A program made the translations under genes and the position numbers. A model generated the notes under the pieces. That model ran no database searches, was not told the DNA's origin, and worked only from the letters and a program-made list of their open reading frames with translations. A stretch of 64,000 bases of DNA from NCBI RefSeq assembly GCF_025699485.1, contig NZ_JANUXN010000009.1:62001-126000 (forward strand), given 5' to 3'. The number at the start of each line of letters is the position of its first letter. Position 1 is the stretch's first letter. This document shows positions 45,034 to 56,990 of the stretch, piece after piece. Origin of the DNA: Thauera carbonicopians. GTDB taxonomy: Bacteria; Pseudomonadota; Gammaproteobacteria; Burkholderiales; Rhodocyclaceae.

Positions 45034-46262
45034 TGAGCAAGGAATACAAGGAACTGATCGTCGGACTCGACATCGGCACGACCAAGGTGACCTGCATGGT
45101 CGCCGAGGTGCGGCCCGACGGCCGGCTCAACGTCGTCGGCCTGGGCACCCAGCCCACCAACGGCCTCAAGCGCGGCGTGGTGGTCAATATCGAAGCCACG
45201 GTGGATGCGATCTCGCGCGTGCTGCAGGAGGTCGAGCTGATGGCCGAATGCAAGATCCACGACGTCTATACCGGCATCGCCGGCAGCCACATCAAGAGCT
45301 TCAACTCCAGCGGCACGGTGGCGATCAAGGAGAAGGAAGTCACGCCGACCGACGTCGATCGGGTGATCGAGGTCGCGCGGGCGATGCCGATTCCGGCCGA
45401 GCAGCAGATCCTGCACATCCTGACCCAGGAATTCATTATCGACGGCCAGGGCGGCGTGCGCGAGCCGATCGGTATGAGCGGCGTGCGCCTGGAAGTGAAG
45501 GTGCATATCGTCACCGGCGCGGTGTCGGCGGCGCAGAACGTGATCAAGTGCGTGCGCCGCTGCGGCCTGGAAGTCATGGACCTGAGCCTGCAGCCGCTCG
45601 CCTCCAGCTATGCGGTGCTGACCGAGGACGAGAAGGAGCTGGGGGTGTGCATGGTGGATATCGGCGGCGGCACGACCGACATCGCGGTGTTCACCCAGGG
45701 CGCGATCCGGCACACCGCGGTGATTCCGGTGGCGGGCGACCAGATCACCAACGACATCGCCATGGCGCTGCGCACGCCGACCGCCGAGGCCGAGGAGATC
45801 AAGATTCGCCACGGCGTGGCGATGCACCAGATGGCCGACCCGGAAGAGATGATCGAAGTGCCCGGGGTGGGCGACCGGCCGCCGCGCAAATTGTCGCGCC
45901 AGGCGCTGGCCGACGTCATCGAGCCGCGCGTGTCCGAGCTGTTCGAACTGGTCCAGGCCGAGCTGCGCCGCAGCGGCTACGAGGAACTGCTGTCGTCCGG
46001 CATCGTTCTGACCGGCGGTTCGGCGGTGATGCGCGGCATGGCCGAGCTGGGCGAGGACGTGTTCCACATGCCGGTGCGCGTGGGCGCGCCGCAGTACGAC
46101 GGCGGCCTGGCGGACGTGGTCTGCCAGCCGCGCTACTCCACCGCGATGGGTCTGGTCATGGAAGGCGCGGCGCAGCGCCGGCGGGGTTTCCAGGCACGCG
46201 ACACGCGCAGCGTGAAACAGTTTTTCGGCCGCATGAAGTCGTGGTTCGAACGCAATTTCTGA
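45033..46262 (+). CDS. ftsA: Cell division protein FtsA
   Basis: A 409-residue actin-like ATPase. It has LIVGLDIGTTKVTCMVAEV (phosphate 1), the 1C domain with TGIAGSHIKSFNSSG, VDIGGGTTDIAVF (phosphate 2), VLTGGSAVMRGM (adenosine motif) and a C-terminal amphipathic membrane anchor (FGRMKSWFERNF). FtsA tethers FtsZ to the membrane. It starts in TAATG overlap with ftsQ. Confidence 0.97.
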   Translation: MSKEYKELIVGLDIGTTKVTCMVAEVRPDGRLNVVGLGTQPTNGLKRGVVVNIEATVDAISRVLQEVELMAECKIHDVYTGIAGSHIKSFNSSGTVAIKEKEVTPTDVDRVIEVARAMPIPAEQQILHILTQEFIIDGQGGVREPIGMSGVRLEVKVHIVTGAVSAAQNVIKCVRRCGLEVMDLSLQPLASSYAVLTEDEKELGVCMVDIGGGTTDIAVFTQGAIRHTAVIPVAGDQITNDIAMALRTPTAEAEEIKIRHGVAMHQMADPEEMIEVPGVGDRPPRKLSRQALADVIEPRVSELFELVQAELRRSGYEELLSSGIVLTGGSAVMRGMAELGEDVFHMPVRVGAPQYDGGLADVVCQPRYSTAMGLVMEGAAQRRRGFQARDTRSVKQFFGRMKSWFERNF

Positions 46263-46419
46263 ACGGATGCGAAAAGTCCAGGAATTTTGTCATGGTGTCA
46301 TTTTGTATTAAGGCCGATTTGGCAGCCCGTATTTAGTATTACACTTTCCGGAATTTACTAGATGCAGGCGGATCGGTATTCGTTGTTGAGCAGGGCCGTT
46401 AATCCAGGAGGCGAGGCAA
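46263..46419 (+). promoter_or_regulatory. AT-rich ftsZ leader region
   Basis: The only sizeable non-coding gap inside the cluster between mraZ and ftsZ. It is clearly richer in A/T than its neighbours (for example TTTTGTATTAAGG and CGTATTTAGTATTACAC) and ends in a strong ribosome binding site, AGGAGGCGAGG, before the ftsZ ATG. A dedicated ftsZ promoter is likely; TTGGCA (46319) and TACACT (46340) are candidate elements, but their 15-bp spacing is short. Confidence 0.5.
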
Positions 46420-47568
46420 ATGTTTGAAATCGTTGAGAAGGAACCGTCCGGTACGGTCATCAAGGTGATCGGTGTCGGTGGCGCGGGTGGCAATGCCGTC
46501 GACCACATGATCCGTGAAGGGGTGAAGGGGGTGCATTTCATCACCGCCAACACCGACGCGCAGGCGCTGAACCGCTGCCTGGCGTCGCACAAGGTCCAGC
46601 TCGGCGGCACCGGCCTCGGCGCCGGCTCCAAGCCGGAAGCCGGACGTGCTGCGGCGCAGGAGTCGCGCGAGGAGATCGCCGCCGCGCTGGAAGGCGCGCA
46701 CATGGTGTTCATCACCGGCGGCATGGGCGGCGGCACCGGCACCGGCGCTGCTCCGGTGGTGGCCGAGATTGCCAAGGAGATGGGCATCCTGACCGTCGCC
46801 GTGGTGACCAAGCCCTTCGACTTCGAGAACCGCATCCGCGTCGCCGAAAGCGGCGTCGAGGAGCTGACCCGCCACGTCGATTCGCTGATCGTCGTGCTCA
46901 ACGACAAGCTGCTCGACGTCTATGGCGACGATGCCGGCTTCGAGGAGTGCTTCCGTTCGGCCGACAACGTGCTGCGCTCGGCGGTCGGCGGAATTGCCGA
47001 GATCATCAACGTGCCCGGCCTGGTCAACGTCGACTTCCAGGACGTGCGCACCGCGATGGCCGAAATGGGCCGCGCGATGATGGGTTCGGCCGAAGCCGCC
47101 GGCATGGACCGCGCCCGCATCGCCGCCGAACAGGCCGCGGTGTCGCCGCTGCTCGAAGGTACCGAGCTGTCGGGCGCGCGCTGCGTGCTGATCAACATTA
47201 CCGCCAGCAAGTCGCTGAAGATGTCCGAAGTGCGTGACGCGGTGAAGACCGTGCAGGCCTTCGCCGCGCCGGAAGCCTTCGTCAAGTACGGCACGGTGTT
47301 CGAAGAGAGCATGGAAGACCGCATCCGCATCACTGTCGTCGCCACCGGCCTCGGCGCGCCGCGTTCGGCCCGCCAGCCGATCATGGAAGTGGTGAAGGGC
47401 ACCGGTACCTACGGTCCGGCGATGGGCGGCAGCGGCGCGGTCGACATGAACAGCCTCGACGTGCCGGCGGTGATGCGCACCGGCCGCCGCACCACGGTCG
47501 AAGCGATGAGCACCAGCGGCGTCGGCACCTACGACATCCCGGCTTTCCTGCGCCGCCAGGCCGACTGA
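46420..47568 (+). CDS. ftsZ: Cell division GTPase FtsZ
   Basis: A 382-residue tubulin homologue. It has [17 protein letters not shown], the GTP tubulin signature GGGTGTG at residues 103-109, the T7 loop region [11 protein letters not shown], and the C-terminal tail [14 protein letters not shown], which binds FtsA and other partners. It forms the division ring. A strong ribosome binding site fixes the start. Confidence 0.98.
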   Translation: MFEIVEKEPSGTVIKVIGVGGAGGNAVDHMIREGVKGVHFITANTDAQALNRCLASHKVQLGGTGLGAGSKPEAGRAAAQESREEIAAALEGAHMVFITGGMGGGTGTGAAPVVAEIAKEMGILTVAVVTKPFDFENRIRVAESGVEELTRHVDSLIVVLNDKLLDVYGDDAGFEECFRSADNVLRSAVGGIAEIINVPGLVNVDFQDVRTAMAEMGRAMMGSAEAAGMDRARIAAEQAAVSPLLEGTELSGARCVLINITASKSLKMSEVRDAVKTVQAFAAPEAFVKYGTVFEESMEDRIRITVVATGLGAPRSARQPIMEVVKGTGTYGPAMGGSGAVDMNSLDVPAVMRTGRRTTVEAMSTSGVGTYDIPAFLRRQAD

Positions 47569-47618
47569 GCGCCGTCTGCGCCGGTGCCGGGCGCTGCTCT
47601 GCAGCGTCCGGCGTCCGA

Positions 47619-47670
47619 CGGGCATCTGCCGCGAACCGCCGCCTCCGGTTCGCGGCAGATGCCCGTTTCG
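47619..47670 (+). terminator. Long hairpin terminator after ftsZ
   Basis: A perfect 19-bp stem (47619-47637 with 47647-47665; arms CGGGCATCTGCCGCGAACC and its complement) with a 9-base loop, followed by TTTCG. It should end the dcw transcript before lpxC, which then needs its own promoter in 47671-47848. Confidence 0.8.
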
Positions 47671-47848
47671 TCTTGGGGCGGCAGGTGGTCGCATGCCTGT
47701 TCCCCGTTTCCACAGCCCATCCCGCGAACGGGGAGAGGCGCTGAACGGCGGCAGGTATGTCCGTGCAACAGCTTTGCTGCATTGCACCCATAGTCCGTAC
47801 CGTCGGCGGGTGCGTGCTAAACTGCTGGCCGATATAAGGAATTTAACA

Positions 47849-48775
47849 ATGATCAGGCAGCGCACCCTCAAATCCATCGTCAAGGCCACCGGCGTCGGTC
47901 TGCACGGCGGGCGCAAGGTGACGCTGGTGCTGCGTCCGGCGGCACCGGACACCGGCATCGTCTTCCACCGCGTCGATCTCGATCCGCCGCTGACCCTGCC
48001 GGCCGATCCCTACGCCGTCTGCGACACGCGGATGTGCTCGGGGCTGGAGAAGAACGGCGAGAAGGTCGGCACCGTCGAGCATCTGATGTCGGCGCTGGCC
48101 GGCCTCGGCATCGACAACCTGCACGTCGACGTCGATGCGCCCGAGATCCCCATCCTCGACGGCAGCTCCGCGCCCTTCGTGTTCCTGCTGCAGTCGGCGG
48201 GCATCGAGGAGCAGAAGGCGCCGAAGAAGTTCCTGCGCGTGAAGAAGCCGGTCGAATACCGCGAAGGCGACAAGTGGGTGCGCCTCGATCCCTACGACGG
48301 CTTCAGCCTCGAATTCTCCATCGTCTTCGACCATCCCGCGATCGACCGCACGGCGACGTCGGTCAAGGTCGATTTCGCCACCCACTCCTACATCCGCGAC
48401 GTCGCCCGCGCGCGCACCTTCGGCTTCATGCAGGACGTCGAGTTCATGCAGTCCAACGGCCTCGCGCTCGGCGGCAGCCTCGACAACGCGATCGTGATGG
48501 ACGAGTACCGCGTGCTCAACGCCGAGGGCCTGCGCTACGCCGACGAGTTCGTCAAGCACAAGGTGCTCGATGCCATCGGCGACCTCTACCTGTGCGGCCA
48601 TCCGCTGCTGGCCTCCTATGCGGCACACAAGGCCGGCCACGCGCTGAACAACCAGATCCTGCGCGTGCTGCTCGAAGACCGCGAAGCCTGGGAAATCGTC
48701 AGCTTCGAGCAGCCCAAGGCCACGCCGCCGGCCGTCGTCCACCAGTTCGGCGACGTCCTGCCGGCCCAGGCCTGA
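47849..48775 (+). CDS. lpxC: UDP-3-O-acyl-N-acetylglucosamine deacetylase
   Basis: A 308-residue LpxC. It has [40 protein letters not shown] (zinc His), [16 protein letters not shown], and [20 protein letters not shown] (zinc His and Asp). It catalyses the first committed step of lipid A synthesis. It follows ftsZ after 280 bases that include a terminator. Confidence 0.98.
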   Translation: MIRQRTLKSIVKATGVGLHGGRKVTLVLRPAAPDTGIVFHRVDLDPPLTLPADPYAVCDTRMCSGLEKNGEKVGTVEHLMSALAGLGIDNLHVDVDAPEIPILDGSSAPFVFLLQSAGIEEQKAPKKFLRVKKPVEYREGDKWVRLDPYDGFSLEFSIVFDHPAIDRTATSVKVDFATHSYIRDVARARTFGFMQDVEFMQSNGLALGGSLDNAIVMDEYRVLNAEGLRYADEFVKHKVLDAIGDLYLCGHPLLASYAAHKAGHALNNQILRVLLEDREAWEIVSFEQPKATPPAVVHQFGDVLPAQA

Positions 48776-48803
48776 TGCCGGCCACGATCACGGAGCAGCG
48801 CCG

Positions 48804-48992
48804 ATGCTAATCATGCGTCTGCTGCTGTTGCTGGCGGTGCTCGGCATCGGCGGCTCGGTGATCCTGTGGCTGCTCACCGGCAATCCGCGCTACAAGCTGT
48901 GGGCGTGGAAGGCTTTCCGCATCGTCGTCGTGTTGCTGCTGGCCGTGCTGGCCTTGTTCGCCATCGAGCGTGTGCTGGTGCCGATGATCTGA
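48804..48992 (+). CDS. Small membrane protein downstream of lpxC
   Basis: A 62-residue protein with two predicted helices (RLLLLLAVLGIGGSVILWLL and FRIVVVLLLAVLALFAIERV) joined by TGNPRYKLWAWKA. A similar small protein is common after lpxC in Rhodocyclales-type genomes. Function unknown. ATG 48813 is an alternative start. Confidence 0.65.
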   Translation: MLIMRLLLLLAVLGIGGSVILWLLTGNPRYKLWAWKAFRIVVVLLLAVLALFAIERVLVPMI

Positions 48993-49030
48993 ACGGCCCT
49001 GGCGGCCTTGGGCCGCCACTTTCCCTGCCG

Positions 49031-49462
49031 CTACTCGCGCCCGCGCCTGACCAGGCGCTCGAGAGATTCGCGCAAGGGTGAATCCGGCGGCAGCGAGGCG
49101 GCGAATTCCGACAGACTGGCCTTGGCGTCGGCCGATATGTGACGCTCCGTCGCCGGCGGACGCCAGGCCCGCTGCTCCGGCGTCCCGACCTTGACCCTGA
49201 TCGTACCCAGCGCGTGGCCGGCACGCAGGAAGTGCTCCTGCAGGCTGGGCAGCATCTGCTTGAGCCGCACTGCGGTGGCGCCGTTGCGCGTGGTGATGAC
49301 CAGCACGTCGTCCTTCAGGTTGGCGACGTGGCACTGCTCGGCTAGTTGCAGGGGCAGCACGGCTTCCAGCGTGCCCTGCAGCCGCCGCAGGCGGGCGGCG
49401 TGGTCCTGCAGGCGGGCGAGGGATTCGACGCTGCCGAGAAAACGATGGAGGGGGCGGCTCAT
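49031..49462 (-). CDS. dciA: DciA-type helicase-loader protein (DUF721)
   Basis: A 143-residue DUF721 protein. The N-terminal domain includes LQGTLEAVLPLQLAEQCHVA and LVITTRNGATAVRLKQMLPS, followed by a polar tail. DUF721 proteins of bacteria lacking DnaC/DnaI-type loaders act with the replicative helicase DnaB. It is divergent from secA, a conserved pairing. Start taken at ATG 49462 (MSRPLHRFLGSV). Confidence 0.85.
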   Translation of the reverse strand: MSRPLHRFLGSVESLARLQDHAARLRRLQGTLEAVLPLQLAEQCHVANLKDDVLVITTRNGATAVRLKQMLPSLQEHFLRAGHALGTIRVKVGTPEQRAWRPPATERHISADAKASLSEFAASLPPDSPLRESLERLVRRGRE

Positions 49463-49569
49463 GGGGCGTGGGAAAGAGGAATGCGGGAGGTCGTGCCGTG
49501 GTGCGCAGTGGGGCACCCTGTACGGCATGATAAACTCGCGCCTTTGCCGAATCGACGTCCACCTCCAAC

Positions 49570-52299
<2,730 letters not shown>

Positions 52300-52301
52300 C
52301 C

Positions 52302-52425
52302 ACGGGTCGAGCGCAAGCCCTGCCGTTCATGGCGGGGTCGGCGAGACAAGCGTTCGTGGAGCCGAAGGCTTCACAAGCCCGCGGCGAGGAAGCCCCGGTT
52401 TTCAGGCTGGGGTGACTCACATGCA
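52302..52425 (+). repeat. Dispersed intergenic repeat, copy 2 (after secA)
   Basis: Begins 2 bases after the secA stop and matches the repeat at 30174-30285 along most of its length, with a short insertion (TTTTCAGGCTGG) near 52399-52410. Shared blocks include TTCATGGCGG, GTCGGCGAG, CCGAAGGCT and GGCGAGGAAGCCC. Both copies follow the 3' end of a conserved gene. Confidence 0.75.
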
Positions 52426-52886
52426 CGAGACTGCAAGTGCGGCGGGCATGGTGTTCGCCGCCCGTAGTCCTTGATGTCGAGGCGGCTGCAGGGGCTTTGT
52501 GTCGGATTCTTTTACGTTTTCGACGCCGCCGGCTTCAATACGAAGAAAAACAAATATGAGAATCAGCGGTTTGTATGATCTGGCCTGCTGATTGCTTGAC
52601 GCTCTCCATCACGATATTCCATAACTGAATTGCAAGATGGCATGAGACGGATCTGGCTTCAGGTTCGTCGGATGGCTGTGGGCGCAAGGCCCGCGCCTGC
52701 CGTCTTGTCGCCCCCATGCCCGCCCCATGCATGAGGGCGGGACGTGATGCCTTGCCCGGCGAATTCGGTGCGATGGCTTCATGAGCTGTGCGGGGCAGGC
52801 GAGTGTGTGTCACGGCCGTGAATCTCGATTCGGGAGAGACAGATGGCGGAGCATGCTGTTCGATCTGGCGCGATGGAAGGGCGGGC
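52426..52886 (+). other. Intergenic region between secA repeat and sigma-54 regulator
   Basis: About 460 bases without a recognisable gene. It includes an AT-rich stretch around 52505-52565 and a sigma-54 site at 52581-52596. The remainder may be a long leader of the regulator gene. Confidence 0.5.
52581..52596 (+). promoter_or_regulatory. Sigma-54 promoter upstream of the regulator gene
   Basis: TGGCCTGCTGATTGCT matches the -24/-12 consensus TGGCACG-N4-TTGCW: TGGC, G at the seventh position, and TTGCT with the required 10-base GG-to-GC spacing. It lies about 290 bp before the regulator ATG, so the leader would be long. It could drive the regulator and the barrel gene behind it. Confidence 0.6.
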
Positions 52887-54236
52887 ATGTCCGACAGGAC
52901 GTGCGTAAAGGCGTCGAGGCGGGCGATCGTGCTCGACCGTACTGGCTATGCCATAGCCGAGCTCGAAGCGCTTCACCTGTCCGGCTGGATGTTCCAGCGA
53001 GTGGCGACGATGGATGCCGCACGCAAGGCCCTGAGTTGCGATCCGCCACCGATCGGCCTCGTGGCCTTCGATTCCGGGCGGCCCTGGTCCCTCGGTGAGC
53101 TGGAGAGCGTGCTCCGGCGCCCCGACATCGAATGGATCGCGCTGCTCGGCCCGGATCTGCTGAACAGCGACCGACTGGAGCCGGAGCTGCTGCGCAGTTT
53201 CCATGATTTCCACTCCCGGCCCCTGGACAGGGAGCGGCTGTCGTGCACGCTGGGCCATGCCCATGGCAAGGTCGAGCTGTGCCGGCATGCCTTGGCACCC
53301 CGCCGCGAGTGCGGCGCATACGGCATGACGGGGACGAGCTCCGGAATGCGCCAGCTGTATCGTCAGATCGACAAGATCCTGACGGTCGATGCACCGGTAC
53401 TGATCGGTGGCGAATCCGGCACCGGCAAGGAGCTGGTTGCGCATGCCATTCATCAGTATTCGGTGCGCGCACGGGGGCCCTTCATCGCCATGAACTGCGG
53501 GGCGATCGCGCCCAGCCTGATCCAGTCCGAACTGTTCGGCCACGAGCGGGGCGCGTTCACCGGTGCCGCCCAGCGCAAGATCGGCAACATCGAGGCGGCC
53601 AACGGCGGGATTCTGTTTCTCGATGAGATCGGCGATCTGCCGCTGGAAATGCAGGCGAATCTGCTGCGTTTCCTGCAGGAGAAATGCATCACCCGGGTCG
53701 GTTCGACCGAGCGGGTGAAAGTCGATGTCCGGGTCATCGCGGCGACGCATGTCGACCTGGTGCGCGCGGTCACCCAAGGCCGTTTCCGCGAGGATCTGTA
53801 CTATCGCCTCAATGTCCTGCATCTCGGGCTGCCCGCCTTGCGCGAACGACGCGAGGACATTCCCCTGCTTGCCGAGTGCATCTTCGCCGAGCACCGGGAG
53901 CAGGCGGCTCCCCAGGTGCGCGGCTTCAGCAGCGTGGCACTCCAGGCCATGATGCGCTACGACTGGCCCGGCAACGTCAGAGAGCTGGTCAACCGGGTTC
54001 AGCGCGCGATGATCATGACCGAGAGCCGCCTGATCGGTCCAACCGACCTCGGGCTGTCGTCGGAACCGGAGCAGGGCATGCCGACCCTGGACGAAATCCG
54101 TACCAGGGTCGAGCGCGAACTGATCGAAACCAGCCTGAAGACGCACGGCAACAACGTTTCGGAGACGGCTCGCCGTCTGGGTATTTCCCGGGTCACCTTG
54201 TACCGCATGATCGACCGTCTGAAGATCGTCCTCTAG
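52887..54236 (+). CDS. Sigma-54-dependent Fis-family activator, VpsR-like
   Basis: A 449-residue enhancer-binding protein. The N-terminal domain (about residues 12-135) resembles the VpsR-type receiver-like domain; I do not see the standard receiver aspartate cluster. The AAA+ domain has Walker A GESGTGKE (175-182), GAFTGA (222-227, needed to contact sigma-54) and Walker B ILFLDE (242-247). The C-terminus is a Fis-type helix-turn-helix (NVSETARRLGISRVTLYRMI). It probably controls the neighbouring exported-protein operon. Start at ATG 52887, after GGAAGGG. Confidence 0.93.
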   Translation: MSDRTCVKASRRAIVLDRTGYAIAELEALHLSGWMFQRVATMDAARKALSCDPPPIGLVAFDSGRPWSLGELESVLRRPDIEWIALLGPDLLNSDRLEPELLRSFHDFHSRPLDRERLSCTLGHAHGKVELCRHALAPRRECGAYGMTGTSSGMRQLYRQIDKILTVDAPVLIGGESGTGKELVAHAIHQYSVRARGPFIAMNCGAIAPSLIQSELFGHERGAFTGAAQRKIGNIEAANGGILFLDEIGDLPLEMQANLLRFLQEKCITRVGSTERVKVDVRVIAATHVDLVRAVTQGRFREDLYYRLNVLHLGLPALRERREDIPLLAECIFAEHREQAAPQVRGFSSVALQAMMRYDWPGNVRELVNRVQRAMIMTESRLIGPTDLGLSSEPEQGMPTLDEIRTRVERELIETSLKTHGNNVSETARRLGISRVTLYRMIDRLKIVL

Positions 54237-54288
54237 CCGGCCCGTGGGCGGAGGTCTCGACGCAGTAGTTTTACTGGGAGCAACTGCG

Positions 54289-55602
54289 ATGAAGAAGACA
54301 CAGTCGTACCGAAGCAGATTTGCCCGTCCACTTCTCGGCGTGCTCGTCGCTGTGCTGGGGCAGCCGGTGCTTGCCGAGGATGCGGAAGAGGACGTCGGCA
54401 GCATCGCCGAGCGCTTCGAAGCCCAACTCCAGCAGATCGAGATCCTGAAGCGCGAACTGGCCAGGCAGGAGGCGGCACTCAAGGCCTTGCGCCGGGAAGT
54501 CGATCTGCGGCAGCGAGCTCGAGGGCAGGATGGGGCCCCTGCCCGGGCGGCGCCGATTGCCGTCGCCCAGGCGGATGCAGCACCAGTGGAGCCTGTCGGA
54601 CAAGCGCCGGAGGCGCCCGAGCGGCCGCCGGAGGTCGCGCCCATCTTCGAGCAGCCCGGAGTGCTGACACCGCCCGGAAAGTGGATCGTCGAGCCCTCGT
54701 TGCAGTACTCGTACTCGTCCAGCGACAGGATCGCCCTGGTCGGCTACACGATCATTCCGGCGATCCTGATCGGCTTGATCGACGTGCGCAACGTCAAATC
54801 GAACTCCTTCACGGCGACGCTTTCGGTGCGCCGGGGCATCACCAACCGTTTCGAGCTCGAGGCGCGTATTCCATATGTTTACCGCTACGACAATACGCGC
54901 GGACGGGAGATCCTGGATCCCGAACGGGTACGCGAGTTCTATTCCGATCAGAAAGGGCAGGGGATCGGTGACGTCGAACTGATCGGTCGCTACCAGCTCA
55001 ACGACGGCGGCAGCGATTCGCCGTATTACATCGCTTCGCTGCGCTTCAAGGCCCGCACCGGCAAGGATCCCTTCGAGGTGCCGACCAGCCTGACGGTCGA
55101 CCCGTCCGACCCGAATACCGGCGCGAGGACGGGCATGCAGCGTGATCTGCCGACCGGCTCCGGCTTCTACTCGCTGACACCCGGGCTGACCGTGCTCATT
55201 CCGTCCGACCCGGCCGTTTTTTTTGGCGGGATCAGCTATCAGTACAGCTTCAAGCGCAAGAACGTGACGCCGAACCTGGTCGGCGATGTCGATCCGGCCG
55301 ATTATGCCTATTCCTCGATCCAGCCCGGCGGCGTGCTCGGCTTCAACTTCGGCATGGGGCTGGCACTGAACGAACGTTCGTCGTTCAGCATCGGTTACGA
55401 CCATCTGTCGGTCGGCAAGACCGACGCCAGGTATGCCGACGGCCAGCGTGCCGAAGGCGTGCGCGTCCAGCTCGGCACGCTACTGCTGGGTTATTCCTAC
55501 AAGCTCGATTCGATGCGGACCGTCAATCTGTCGCTCGGCGTCGGCGTCACACGCGACACGCCCGACGTGCAGATGACGCTGCGCATGCCTTTCTCGCTGT
55601 AG
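54289..55602 (+). CDS. Outer-membrane beta-barrel with N-terminal coiled coil (FapF-like)
   Basis: A 437-residue exported protein. The signal peptide ends VLA at residue 29. A coiled coil covers about residues 36-75 (AERFEAQLQQIEILKRELAR). A Pro/Ala-rich linker follows, then a barrel-like domain from about residue 120 (GKWIVEPSLQYSYSSSDRIA) to the terminal FSL. The barrel resembles the phenol-degradation MetA-like (PF13557) group. A coiled coil before a barrel is the architecture of FapF, the amyloid exporter of Pseudomonas. It follows the activator after 52 bases; GGGAG precedes ATG 54289. Confidence 0.8.
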   Translation: MKKTQSYRSRFARPLLGVLVAVLGQPVLAEDAEEDVGSIAERFEAQLQQIEILKRELARQEAALKALRREVDLRQRARGQDGAPARAAPIAVAQADAAPVEPVGQAPEAPERPPEVAPIFEQPGVLTPPGKWIVEPSLQYSYSSSDRIALVGYTIIPAILIGLIDVRNVKSNSFTATLSVRRGITNRFELEARIPYVYRYDNTRGREILDPERVREFYSDQKGQGIGDVELIGRYQLNDGGSDSPYYIASLRFKARTGKDPFEVPTSLTVDPSDPNTGARTGMQRDLPTGSGFYSLTPGLTVLIPSDPAVFFGGISYQYSFKRKNVTPNLVGDVDPADYAYSSIQPGGVLGFNFGMGLALNERSSFSIGYDHLSVGKTDARYADGQRAEGVRVQLGTLLLGYSYKLDSMRTVNLSLGVGVTRDTPDVQMTLRMPFSL

Positions 55603-55614
55603 GGCGCAAGCGAA

Positions 55615-55647
55615 ACGGGCCGGCTCATCGGGCATGAGCCGGCCCGT
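55615..55647. terminator. Convergent hairpin between barrel gene and exported-protein operon
   Basis: A perfect 14-bp stem, ACGGGCCGGCTCAT / ATGAGCCGGCCCGT, with a 5-base loop, lying between two convergent genes. It has no strong T run, but its position suggests termination of both transcripts. Confidence 0.7.
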
Positions 55648-55696
55648 GCTGCAGCCGGCAGGGCAAGCCTCGTCCGGTCGGCCTGGAACGGCGAAA

Positions 55697-56263
55697 TCAG
55701 CGCATCTGCGCCGCGCGCGTCACGGCTTCCTGCATCGCCTGCTCCATGCGCACGCCCTGCATGACTTCCAGGCTATTGACCGTTGCGCTGATCGTCGTGA
55801 TGGTCTGCAGCTTCTGGTTGTCGAGCGAATTCTGGACGATCGTGGCAAGCGAGTTGGCCGGTAGAAGGTGTGAAATGTTGTTCGGCCCGCTCTGTATCAA
55901 TGCCAGAGCGCTGCCGGGCGACAGGGGGATGCCGGCGGCGGACTGGCCGCCAGCCGGATTCGGGCCGTCCAGGCGCAGGCTCGTGGTGCTGTGCAGGACG
56001 CCGTTGATCAGCACGACGCGTTCGATGCCGAAACGCATCTGCAGGCCGCCGGGGGTTTCGAAGCCGCCGCGCAGGGTGTCGAGGCGGGCGTCGGCGATCG
56101 TCGCCGCGGCCAGCAGATGATCCAGCCGGTCCTGCCGCGCCGTTGCCCCCGTTTCGGCGAAATCCGCTCCGCTGGCGGGCTGGCTCGCCGCGTACGCGCA
56201 CAGGCCGGCAGCGATCATGGCCAGCAGGGGCGTTCGTGTGTGGTGGAGGGGCCGGCTGGGCAT
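55697..56263 (-). CDS. Exported protein with LDTxRGG motif, last gene of sigma-54 operon
   Basis: A 188-residue protein with a signal peptide (about residues 1-33). At residues 61-67 it carries LDTLRGG, almost identical to LDTQRGG in the 119-residue protein of the same operon. Hydrophobic residues at -12 (I56), -7 (L61) and -4 (L64) relative to G67 fit a double-glycine cleavage site. The rest includes GGLQMRFGIERVVLINGVLH and a polar Ser/Asn/Gln-rich C-terminal region (SLATIVQNSLDNQKLQTITT). No known enzyme domain. Confidence 0.75.
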   Translation of the reverse strand: MPSRPLHHTRTPLLAMIAAGLCAYAASQPASGADFAETGATARQDRLDHLLAAATIADARLDTLRGGFETPGGLQMRFGIERVVLINGVLHSTTSLRLDGPNPAGGQSAAGIPLSPGSALALIQSGPNNISHLLPANSLATIVQNSLDNQKLQTITTISATVNSLEVMQGVRMEQAMQEAVTRAAQMR

Positions 56264-56280
56264 GGTGTGTGCTCCGTCGC

Positions 56281-56979
56281 TCAGAAATCCACCATGCTGG
56301 GCCGGGTCAGGCTGTGTCGCACGATGTTGTCCTGATGGGAGCGCACCGGAGCGTGCGGCCGGACGCTCCAGTCGTCTGCGTGGTTGAAGCGCGCCAGCTC
56401 CATGTGACTGGTCACGACCAGCAGGATGCCGTTGGTCCAGTGGCGCTCGAAGTCGGTGCGTGCGACCACGCGCGTACCCATCGCCGGATCGCCGAGCAGG
56501 ACGTCGCCGTCGCGCACGCCCTTGATGACGACGAAGTGGGCGTAGCCGTTTTCGTTGATCAGGGCAATCGCGGGAATGCCCACGCCGGCGAGCTCGTCCA
56601 GGCTCGCCTCGACGCCATTGGTTTCGAAGCCGCGGCTGTCGAGATAGCGCTTCATGTCCAGCATCGAGAAGCCGTCGTGGCGGATCTTCTCCTGGTCGCC
56701 GTGCTCGAACATGACCTGGAAGACGGACGATTCATCGACCTCCCAGCCGTAGTGATGCGTCAGCAGCGTGGCAACGGCCGCCGAGCCGCAACTGAAATCG
56801 TATTGCTGGCGAAGCGTCGCGAGAAAGCGGTTGCCCTTCATGCTCACGGTGGGGACCGAAAGCGTCCCGCCCAGCGGTGCCGTCATCTGCAGGCGTTCGG
56901 CATGAGCAGCGGTGCCACCGAGCAGAACCGCCAGCATCGCGCAGGGCATCAGAGTATGGCGCAGGGAGCCGGCGAACAT
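56281..56979 (-). CDS. Periplasmic C39-family cysteine peptidase (FapD-like)
   Basis: A 232-residue exported peptidase. The signal peptide ends at about residue 27 (TAAHA). The C39 catalytic site is visible: Q59 and C64 (QQYDFSCGSAA), H148 (NGYAHFVVIKG) and D164 (LLGDPAMG). There is no ABC-transporter part, so it is a stand-alone enzyme, like FapD of the Fap amyloid system. C39 peptidases cleave after double-glycine motifs; two neighbours carry such motifs. Confidence 0.9.
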   Translation of the reverse strand: MFAGSLRHTLMPCAMLAVLLGGTAAHAERLQMTAPLGGTLSVPTVSMKGNRFLATLRQQYDFSCGSAAVATLLTHHYGWEVDESSVFQVMFEHGDQEKIRHDGFSMLDMKRYLDSRGFETNGVEASLDELAGVGIPAIALINENGYAHFVVIKGVRDGDVLLGDPAMGTRVVARTDFERHWTNGILLVVTSHMELARFNHADDWSVRPHAPVRSHQDNIVRHSLTRPSMVDF

Positions 56980-56990
56980 GGCAGCGGACC